A stretch of DNA of 64,000 nucleotides from Corythucha ciliata. Lineage: Eukaryota > Arthropoda > Insecta > Hemiptera > Tingidae. Where the stretch lies: assembly GCA_038030265.1 (NCBI GenBank), contig CM075943.1, positions 30,876,001 to 30,940,000 of the forward strand, given 5' to 3'. The translations under genes and the position numbers were made by a program. A model generated the notes under the pieces. That model searched no databases, was not told the DNA's origin, and saw only the letters and a list, made by a program, of their open reading frames with translations. This document shows positions 56,101-64,000 of this stretch, piece by piece; within the stretch, counting starts at the first letter, position 1; each line of letters begins with the position of its first letter.

Positions 56101-59100
56101 CCGCCGTTTTTCGTCAATTATGCGCGTTTTCTGGGGGCGCACACATGCCTCCGCGGTCGGCGGCCTCGACAACCCCAATGAGCCCAAGGAAGAGCTTCGT
56201 GCACGTGGACCTCGCTGGGCCGCTCCGGAGATAAAAAAAAATGGTAGCCACTCGATTGCTTTTACATTGGAAAGTAAAAATACGCAAAATGAGGAAGTTT
56301 CACATTTTCCACAAAAAAATTTTTTCGGTGAGGCGTATCAATCCTTTGACGTAAATAAATAAATAAAAATGTAAAACCCTCTAGGGGCCCTATTCAGAAA
56401 CATTGGGGGAAATACCGTGTGGTTGCTATGGCAGGATAATGTTATTTCTTATACGGAGTGATTGGATCCCGCTTGCGGCATTTTTTCCCGACTGCTCGGA
56501 ATAAGGCCCCAGAAATATTTTTTATTTCTTAACAAAAGTTGGCATATTTGAAATCCCGCCAAACCGAACATTTTCCGCAACGTAACAGGGGCCTTATTCT
56601 CTAACGAAATAGAAACTTTGCTTTGGTAAAAACCAAAGTCGTATAGATACCAAGTCATTTCTCTTCTGATAACGCGTGGTCACTGTAGCTAGAGGGAAAA
56701 TTGCTCCCACCAGAGTGCCACGTGACATTTGGTCCCAAAACTTGGCTGTTCGGAAAACGCTTATGAACAAATGGTTTATTAAACCAAATGATCAATCACG
56801 ACATAATAGTAATGAATAGTGGATGAATGGTTCTGTCAGACTAAAACTGAAGATTTCCGTTGAGCTAAAACAAGTTTATTGTATTTGTTGAAACTGTGTT
56901 GTTTCACGATGTTTTGTCAAGTGCAGCGAGATCCTGGGCATTCTCAAACGTCAGGTAAGCATGGTGTTTCTCCCATCTCCTCTGCAGACCGAACGTTGAG
57001 GGTGAGTTTCACGCAGATAGTATACCTCGCCCCCTCCAAACAGCCTTCGTCAAGTACATGGCATGTTTTTTCACGCCTTATTTGTGCTGCACGGATTTCA
57101 AGTACTCATTCCATTCTGCAGAAAATTGTACACAAAATGCCAATTTTTCCTTAAAAATAACTTCAAACTCACCTTCAACTTTTACCTTGAAAATTTACAC
57201 TCTACCTTCGATAGAGAACCTTTAAAACACAGGTACTGCAACACGGGTTTCAGCGCCATATTTGGTCCCTCAGTCGTTAGGGTAAACAAAATATCATGAA
57301 TGAAAAAATTGTCATCGTAACAGTAAACAAACTCGGAACGCGGTGGAAATAAATAAAAATATCCTACTTGTCAATGAGATCAGGTGATAATTATAATCAT
57401 TTGAGGGACCAAGTATGGCGTCGATTTGCGTGTTGCAGTACTCGTGTTTTATAGTGCCTTACCTTCGACTCCCTAACGGCGGACATCCATCTACAGTTCC
57501 TCTGGCTGCGCTGGGTTTTACACCGGGGCACGAAACACGACGGAATTTGAAGTTGAAATTAATTGTTTTATAAAGAAAATGGATTGAAAAGAAACGAAAT
57601 ACTAAACAAATATTTTATCAGTGAAAATGTCCAAAATCCAGCTGTAATTTTATTTGCTTCACATGTAGTTTGTGAAGAAACACTTTAGATTAAAAAAAAA
57701 AAAAGTTGAGACCAAATGTTGGAAGAGCGCTCTGGCGGGATCAAAATTTCAAATTTCATAAAAGACCACCGTTACCATAGCGATTGAGATGAGTGGAAGA
57801 ACTTGAGTTCTATACAACTTTGGTAAAAACAATGAAATCTCATTCATGAAATTAAGAAAACTGGACGGAAACATATGATTTTTGAAAAAAACAATGATGA
57901 AAAAAGATGGTGAATAAGGCCGTAGGTCCGTTCCATTGTTTTGCTAGTGCTACACTAGTGTAGAAAACCATGTGGTTTCATTGACTTATTCTGAAAAATT
58001 GAATGAAACCAAATGATTTTCTTCTAAAGTGTAGTACTCGCGAAACAATGGAACGGACCTAATATCCCTTGTATTCTCTGTCCTATTCATGCCTCTTAAT
58101 AGCTCATGTGTTTATCCTCCATTAGGTCTGACGCCCACTGGAAGCGTTTTCGAGCGGCGCTACAACGCGCGACAACGAGCGAACATCCCAAAGACTCAAA
58201 TTGAATGTCAATTTAAGCCATTTCATGTACGCTCGTTGTAGCGCCGCTTGAAAACGCTTCCAGTGGACGACCGGCCTTATTTTATTATTGGAGAGCTCTA
58301 GTAGAAAATAAGGCAAAGAAACGCAACAAACCGCCCTCCGACAGCAACGTTACAGGCGAATTTTTTTCGGAAGGCGCATATGACACAAATATGCTAGCTG
58401 GCGTGTTTGAAATGACCTAAAACTTCAAACATCGCTTATTTATTAACTGCTGGGTTATTTTACGAACGGATCACGATTTATAAATGCTCTATTTTAGCAT
58501 AAACCTTAAAAAATATATTTATGAATAAGTTCTGACCCATGAAACTTCCTCATTGCCAGTTTTGGGTCTAAATAACAGCAAAACAGCAAGTCCTAATTCT
58601 GGCGAATAGCCGCGAAATTGTAAAATTTTGGAGCTAAATATCCGTGGAATTGGAAGTTTCTTGGCTAAATATTAATGAAACTGCAAGTTTCATGTCTTTA
58701 CTTACGTGAAATCGCAAGTTTCTGCTTTACACTTTCGCGGAACTGCAAGTTTCTGGATTATATTTTCGCGAAATAGCAAGTTTTTGGGCATTTTTTTCTT
58801 ACAGTGGATGCGGGCCCCCTGGGCAAGCCGGAAGTACTTGGGGTAGCTGGCCCCAAAAGCGCCTAATGCAGTTTTTTTTTTTTTTTGACCGTGGGCCCCG
58901 GTCTAGTTGGCTGCAAAGCTTGACGAATATCCGCAAAATTTCAATTCTGGGAGTACTCCCCCCTCACCGCACTACCCTTGTCTCAACTGTGAATTCGAGG
59001 GAGTGGGGAGGCTGAAATTAAAGAAGTTAATCTTCAAATTAAATACTTACTATTTTTTACTTGTTTTGAGTTCCGAGAAAAAATTGCTCCCAAGGTGAGC

Positions 59101-60240
59101 TTCGAACCCACGTCCTCCTAGTTTCGCGCCAGGTGCTGTAACCATCTGAGCTATCCCGGGAGTCCCCGCAAAGAGCGAATCCTCGAACCCACGACCTCCT
59201 AGTTTCCCACTCCCTCGAATACACAGTTGTGACTATGGTAGTGCGGTGAGGGGGAAGTAATCCCAGAATTGTCCGTAGAAAGGGTCTTCTAAAATCAATT
59301 AATTCACTAATTGACGGGCATATAAAGAAAAAATGATAATTCGGAGCTTAATAGCGATGAATTCGCAAGTTTTGGGTCTAAATATCCACGAAATTGCAAG
59401 ATCGTACAGGTCCTTTCACAAGCTCTATGGCCCGTAGTACGCCATGTCGTTCCTCGAAATTTCCTTGACTCCAACCTTCCTCACACACTGTGTAGGCCAG
59501 TCAATAAGAACATTAAAAATAGCTGAAATCGCAATTAAACGGCTAGTTCTGATTTTTTAGTGATTTTTGCACCAGTTGTGTAAATCCAAGTTTTCAGCTT
59601 CGAAAGACTTGTGCTACTTTCGTGGCTCTCGAAAAACCGCGAAATTTTTGCATTTTTTCGGGTTTTTCACTTTTTCTCCTAAAATATGCGTTTTAAGATA
59701 AAACTTACGAAATACGTTAAAAACCACATAAAATTTGCTACAATTTGTGACCTAACTTAGCTCTGTAGGTCATATAGTAACCAAGATACAGCTCCTCGAA
59801 TTTGGATTTATTTGTCCAAAAAGTTGAAATTTTAAGTTTTGGTCAACTTTCGACCTAAATTTTAGCTAAAATACTCATCCTACTAGAAACGCCGAGTCAA
59901 GAGAAGTTGTAGCAAATTTAATTATGTTCCATTTAAGCACACAACGATGTCTGAAGACCAAATAGTTTCATCAAAATCCATAAGAAACCAGAATGTGTGG
60001 AAACTACGTTTTTCTAAAAATGAATCTGTTGAGCTCCCACCATGGTTTGATGTCCATTAATTTACAACGAGCTCGAAATTTTGTCAGTGCTACCCCTTCG
60101 TCAGCCCCACTAAACTTCTATCCCACTTGGGGTAGAAATGCCAATTGCAAAAAAAAGGCCAGTTGTCGTGGGCTAAACTCGGGTGTGTTGGCCTCGATAG
60201 AAAATTGAAAAATGTGCTCAAAAAAAGATGAGGCTTTCAA

Positions 60241-60284
<44 letters not shown>

Positions 60285-61693
60285 GACGGACTCGGATCTA
60301 CCGAGCCCGCTGCCGCCTAAGCTCTTGCGGCTCTTACACCATACCCTGTGCACCATACTACATCAGCTGTGCACTTCACACCCGCACTACGCGGGCGTTT
60401 CGGTCGATGCGCGGTTTGTCATACGCACACCGCCGTGAACGCCCACACGAAGCCAAGTGAACCGTGTCACAGCTCGCCGCAGCCTTATAGTGTAATGGGC
60501 AATGGTTGGATTCGAACCCAGGCCCGCTGGGGTTGCGAAGCGAGCATTGTATCCATTACACCATCGAGGCGCGCTAGGGTGTGCACCTACAACAAGGAGA
60601 AGCGATAGAAAAAAAGGAGCCAGGTATTTGGGACCGCGAGAGCGAGAAAATACCCGGAGAAGCGGAGGTGTTACCGGGTATTTACATGACTCGGTTTTCC
60701 AAGTCGGGTTGACAGCCAGGGACGTGAATAGTAGTAGGGTAGCACCTCCGCTTCCGGCGAGGGGCGGTCCATCGCCTCCATAATCTTGGACCTCTGATGG
60801 ACTTGGAGTAGCTCTGGACCACACCCAAAGGTACAATTTTTGTGATGGTCCGGGGGGTCCAATCAATTTCGCCTTATACGCTCTTGGTCGTCCCTCCCGC
60901 AACAATATTGTACATCAACTTCACGTCAATCTGCCATTCCATTCCATATTCGATTCATCTCTTGTGTACTGTGACGCCTTGTGGTGAGGAGAGGCATCCT
61001 TGTGATCAATGAAAATGGAAACTGGTAAAGGGGCCCTGATGAAGGAAACAGCATTTTGAGCTAGGGAATGGATCCAAGTTTCGCCTCTTTTCTAAAATTG
61101 ACGAAAGTTTTTTCATTTTTGCCAGACATCAAGTTGAAATTCCCTACAAGTTGTTCCTTTTCCGAGCCCACGGACGCTGATAGTGAGAATAAGAATCCTA
61201 CATCGGGAGAACCTTATGGACCGGTAGAGGGGATGGAAAGGAACATAAAGTGTGGCATCACACAGCGTTTTGGACATGATACAAATTTACTAGTACAAAT
61301 TCATGTTGGTTACATTTTATTGGCAGGTCCCATAGCAACTCTGTTCCGAATATGTTCCAAAAACCTTGCTGGAACAGAACCAATATAAATAATTTCTACG
61401 GCCAATGATTTTTTTTAAAAATTCAACGGAGGTGATTTTCACCACTTGTTTGAATTACTTCGTACATTTGTCGGATGAGTACAAATTCCTTGTAAATAAA
61501 TTATTTCTGAGGCTTGTTCTCGGTTCAATTTGTCGGGAGGAGATGAGTGCGCTGAACAATTTAGAGCTAGATAGAGCAGCCCTAGTCAAACATCCCTAAT
61601 TTTCTCGTGTAACACTGTATCGTTTATTTCAGATACAAAGAAATGAGAAAGCGGATCAAACAGCGAATGGAAGACCTAAATGTGCGTCTATAG
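53196..61693 (+). CDS. Rassf: Rassf (Ras-association domain family; LIM-RA-SARAH), complete, nine exons
   Basis: Rassf is a cytoplasmic scaffold of the Hippo pathway. Its SARAH helix pairs with Hippo/MST kinase and its RA domain binds small GTPases. The exons are 53196-53235, 53308-53402, 53489-53628, 53688-53763, 53826-53981, 54043-54579, 54641-54965, 55028-55247 and 61633-61693: 549 residues, all phases consistent. The LIM domain occupies about residues 4-66 ([36 protein letters not shown]), with all zinc ligands visible. A Ser/Thr-rich linker follows (residues 170-348), then an Arg-rich patch, the RA domain (about 390-500: [44 protein letters not shown]) and the SARAH helix (about 500-549: [34 protein letters not shown]). 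Exon 5 could end six bases later at 53987, using the second GT. Intron 8 (6.4 kb) cuts the SARAH helix and is full of insertions. Confidence 0.95.
56384..56510. mobile_element. MITE with GGGGCCYTATTC ends, inserted in unit U
   Basis: GGGGCCCTATTCAGAAAC at the left and GAATAAGGCCCC at the right are inverted. The flanking bases correspond to contiguous sequence at about 40095 in the other U copy, which lacks this 127-bp block. Confidence 0.65.
56587..57922. mobile_element. 1.3-kb insertion with GGCCTTATTC ends in unit U
   Basis: Unit U breaks after CGTA (56581-56584) and resumes at 58060. The interval begins AGGGGCCTTATTCTC and ends GAATAAGGCC at 57920, suggesting an element with short inverted ends. 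It contains the MITE at 57217-57460. No transposase frame is recognised. Confidence 0.45.
57217..57460. mobile_element. MITE of the CGCCATATNTGGTCC family, copy 2
   Basis: TTTAAAACACAGGTACTGCA to CATATTTGGTCCCTCA is inverted at the right (GAGGGACCAAGTATGGCG to GTGTTTTATAG). Arms of about 50 bp with a dozen mismatches. Confidence 0.6.
57925..58059. mobile_element. MITE family GGTCCGTTCCATTG, copy 3 (best preserved)
   Basis: GGTCCGTTCCATTGTTTTGC is inverted at the right end (CGCGAAACAATGGAACGGACC) and TA flanks both sides. About 135 bp with inner CTACACTAGTGTAG palindrome. Confidence 0.75.
58125..58276. mobile_element. PIF/Harbinger-like MITE, TSD TTA, with empty site known
   Basis: The inner TIR CCACTGGAAGCGTTTTC then AGCGGCGCTACAACG is inverted at the right, with outer ends GGTC/GGCC. 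TTA flanks it (58122-58124 and 58277-58279). The same locus in the U copy at about 40230 reads CATTATTTTATT with a single TTA and no insert. Confidence 0.85.
58600..58850. repeat. Family-C short-period array
   Basis: Units such as GCGAAATTGTAAAATTTTGG, TGAAACTGCAAGTTTCATG and CGCGGAACTGCAAGTTTCTG follow unit U directly, as a family-C array precedes unit U at 39530. Confidence 0.6.
58943..59270. mobile_element. Foldback element with a tRNA-like core
   Basis: The arms 58943-59008 and 59206-59270 are inverted with few mismatches (AATTCTGGGAGTACTCCCCC, CTCACCGCACTACC, TTCGAGGGAGTGGG). The centre contains the minus-strand tRNA-like sequence at 59091-59163 plus a partial second copy of its T arm near 59181-59200. 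Confidence 0.7.
59091..59163 (-). tRNA. tRNA-like sequence, probably a pseudogene or SINE head
   Basis: On the minus strand a 7-bp acceptor (TCCCGGG with CTTGGGA, two G-T pairs), an anticodon stem CCTGG/CTAGG and a T arm GTGGG-TTCGAAG-CTCAC can be drawn. A T6 run follows (59082-59087). The anticodon loop is CGCGAAA: position 33 is G rather than T, and the nominal anticodon is CGA. The D arm is poor. These defects argue against a working tRNA. Confidence 0.4.
60244..60573 (-). mobile_element. tRNA-derived SINE, full-length copy with long A tail
   Basis: Read on the minus strand it begins CGCGCCTCGATGGTGTAATG (A-box region), has a perfect B box GGTTCGAATCC and the body GTATGACAAACCGCGCATCG, and ends in a tail of 36 A (plus-strand T run, 60244-60279). 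It is about 330 bp and the longest of three copies in the window. The pure long tail suggests recent insertion. Confidence 0.85.
60658..60754. repeat. Inverted repeat upstream of the SINE
   Basis: GAAGCGGAGGTGTTACC and GGTAGCACCTCCGCTTC pair over 17 bp with one mismatch in an unusually G/C-rich stretch. Function unknown. Confidence 0.55.
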
Positions 61694-63568
61694 TTTTATC
61701 AACGACTCCGAAGCAGGGAGGGTCTTCTGAAATATGATTTTCATTGAACTCAATCAGTTTTTAGTTGAAATATCAAAATAGGCCACAGATAGCATTTATA
61801 TATATTTTTTATATAAGATTCATTTTTAACCATCATCACCATAAAGGTTTTAATCGACTTGACGTTCAATTTAGGCTAGTAGCTTAGTTGTGAAGTAAGC
61901 GTTTAACTTTTTATGTTTTATATCCTAAACTTCTTCTCGGGGCATCGAGAGCTCAAATCATCACCACGTTCTTTCTGAAAACAGTCCAGCTGTTGCACGA
62001 TTTCTTTTCAAATGCCACACAAAAAAAGGGGTCAAAGGCGCTTTGAAACTTGTTAGTGTCTAACAAGTTCCAACATCAAAATCCCTTTACCGTTTTACAT
62101 TTGTATACAATTCTGCAACGAGGCGATTCATTTCAACCAGACTAAACTTGTCCATTAACATACTTTTATAGCGTTTTCCATTTGCATAAAATTCAGGTCC
62201 GAACCTGAGCATTTCCACCCGTCTTCTCTTAATTATATCATATGGTAACGGTGAAGACTGGTGGAAATGCTCGCCTCCATGGCAGAATTTTATCCAAATG
62301 GAAAACGCCATTAAATCCCGAGAGCACAGGTGGAAATGAACTACCCCAATGCATTTTGAGCACTTGGATATTAATCTTATATGTGTGTACATGTTCATGT
62401 GTGTACATGTTCGACAGATGGGTGTAGCCTCTAGAAACGGAGAAATTGGAACAACACAAATATGATTTAACAGAGGCCCTGTTTCTTTATTCTGCACTTA
62501 AGTAACAGTTTCCATCATAATTAAGCCTTCCCTCACATTTAAGCGCGAGATTAAGCGCCGAGTGAAGCGCTGAAGAAAGTTTCAGACCCAGAATTTACAC
62601 AGTGATAACATGTGTTGAATTTTTGATCATGAGTTCAATTTATCGTTAAATGAATATTGGAGCATTGGTAATGGCCCATGTTGGAAGGTACTTGTCATAA
62701 CTATCCTAGGGTAGTTGCCCAAGTACCAATGTTTGAAGAACATTGCCATTGAAAAAGCTTCCCCAAAGCGTTCCTACTTCCAATATTAATCACGAGTGTG
62801 GCCGTGGCTCTTGAGAAGAGGTTTTTTAAATTTAAGAATATGAAGTCAATTCGTGTGACGGAGCTTCCAACCAAATAACCTGTTATAAGGCTAGTTATAA
62901 AGCCACTTGTCAACGTTATTCCATTTGAAAACATTCCATTTATTAAGTTAAACGAAGGATACTTAGTGTGTTGTAGGATTGAGGAAAGTTATTGGGAATT
63001 ACGTTTAGTACATCATGTCCATTAATTGTTGGTAATAGAGTGCTCTGTGTAGTCTTGAATTCAGTAATCCTATTCAGATATGTCTTACAAACTCGAACTC
63101 GTCTTTTAGTATAGTTTGCGTATAAATCAGAGTAACGATATTTTTTTACTAACGATATTTCATCACAAGTTGATACTCTGATATTATTGTTTTAAAACGG
63201 GACTAGTACGACCACATGACGGTTAAATCCTGCTGCAATCCCAAATTACAAACGGCGTAACAAAAATCTCTGTCCCAATATACGCAAGGCGCTTCATGAA
63301 TAAGGTCTTAGGACATTTTACTCCCTTGATTTTTGTCTACAAATCTTCATGTCTGTTCATTTTTACTTAGGCAGGAATGAATTATGAAGTTACCTTACCA
63401 AACAATCATCTTTGTTCAAACATTGTGTATGAGCCTACATGGAAATGACGTTCTAGTTTTCTTTGTATTATTTTTTAATTGTGATAATTACTAAAAATGT
63501 TAGTCTACATTTTCATTACCAACAAAATTAATGCCTAATTTCATGTGGTATTCTGAGAGGTTTTATTC
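61694..63568. other. Rassf 3' UTR and downstream region
   Basis: No further gene is recognised. Possible polyadenylation signals are not decisive. A MITE lies at 62169-62310. Confidence 0.4.
62169..62310. mobile_element. PIF/Harbinger-like MITE, TSD TTA
   Basis: The TIRs TAGCGTTTTCCATTTGCATA and the complement TGGCGTTTTCCATTTGGATA continue through AAATTC. They bound 142 bp flanked by TTA (62166-62168 and 62311-62313). Same family as 24593-24722. Confidence 0.8.
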
Positions 63569-63705
63569 CTAAAACCTCATGCACACGATGCATTCTTTGA
63601 AGAAGGATTGTCTGCCTGTTTTTAAAAACCATCCAGTCACTAACGGGAATCATACGTTTTTTCTCAATTTCCAAATAAAAATGCATCGTGTGCACCGAGC
63701 TTTAG
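63569..63705. mobile_element. Candidate MITE near the right edge
   Basis: TGCACACGATGCATT near 63580 is inverted as AATGCATCGTGTGCA near 63680, with weaker pairing outward (CTAAAACCTC/GAGCTTTAG). The target duplication is unclear. Confidence 0.5.
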
Positions 63706-64000
63706 TTGCTCCGAATGAAATGAATTCGTGCAGAATTGAAGAAACTACTCTGTAACTGCATGTAAACTACGTAGATCAATTGACTAGAAATATTTTTGAG
63801 ATTCATATAGTTTTATAAATGTTGTATTCTTGTTTGTAATGCAGATATTCACGGCTTAAAAACAAAAATTGTTCGGTGCCTGCTCCTAGGAAAGAAAGTG
63901 CGGCAGAAAAAACAGATGTGATTTCCTAGGTTCATTTTTTATATACTCAGCAGATTTCTCTGCAGAAAGTAGGTCCCGAAATTAGACTAACGTCGAAGGT
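63706..64000. other. Right edge, nothing recognised
   Basis: No gene or repeat recognised in the last bases of the window. Confidence 0.35.

Larger units (their letters stand above)
55248..61632. other. Rassf intron 8, 6.4 kb, insertion-rich
   Basis: It starts GTAAGC and ends TTTCAG. It contains a hAT subterminal-type fragment at 55618-55700 (GTAATTTGTAATTGACAG), an interrupted copy of dispersed unit U (56290-58550), several MITEs, a tRNA-like foldback (58943-59270) and a SINE (60244-60573). From 59271 to 60243 nothing is recognised except sequence similar to the foldback at 35594. From 60755 to 61632 nothing is recognised. Confidence 0.8.

Noticed and set aside
60387..60905. 172-codon minus-strand frame
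   Set aside because: It reads through the SINE head and a G/C-rich repeat-like stretch. There is no protein family signal.

Overview
The window is animal nuclear DNA, most likely from an insect. Its protein genes have short exons with GT-AG introns. The Rassf protein has the N-terminal LIM domain that I know from the insect form. The retroelements are Ty3/gypsy (mag-like) and copia types with insect-like primer sites, and there are tRNA-derived SINEs and many terminal-inverted-repeat elements. I cannot name the species; a hemipteran-like, repeat-rich genome would fit, but that is a guess. Nothing looks bacterial or viral.

Four conserved genes can be supported. (1) The first coding exon of a furin-like proprotein convertase on the minus strand at 534-695; the rest of the gene lies off the left edge. 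(2) RpS17 (eS17) on the plus strand, 20460-25847, four exons, complete. (3) Ada2b/TADA2B, a SAGA-type adaptor, on the minus strand, 41438 down to at least 33069, seven exons found, with no C-terminal SWIRM exon recognised. (4) Rassf on the plus strand, 53196-61693, nine exons, complete: LIM, RA and SARAH domains, 549 residues. The genes are unrelated in function and share only location.

The rest is mostly mobile and repetitive DNA, and much of it sits in introns. From left to right: a perfect 72-bp-arm palindrome beside a tRNA-like gene with an unexpected anticodon (1330-1782); a SINE (2171-2432); a decayed Ty3/gypsy element cut up by hairpin MITEs (3850-6240); an 882-bp and a 602-bp inverted-repeat element; a 1-kb hAT element (10693-11711); a 2.7-kb element with about 490-bp inverted arms and a nested hAT (12094-14806); a satellite with an exact 293-bp period (16351-17173); nested MITEs (17698-18092); a 4.7-kb RpS17 intron filled with about 30-bp degenerate tandem repeats; a structurally complete but frameshifted mag-like gypsy element with only 93-bp LTRs (26816-30908); two adjacent kilobase-scale foldback elements in Ada2b intron 1 (35594-38670); another short-period array (41985-43040); an internally deleted copia element (44156-45640); a hAT element (45840-46476); and a cluster of MITEs, a tRNA-like foldback and a SINE in the last Rassf intron.

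The features I find most unusual are the anticodon-shifted tRNA-like gene, the three short-period arrays that appear to be one dispersed minisatellite superfamily, the very small LTRs of the gypsy element, and a natural filled-site/empty-site pair (about 40 kb versus 56-58 kb) that dates several MITE insertions relative to each other.
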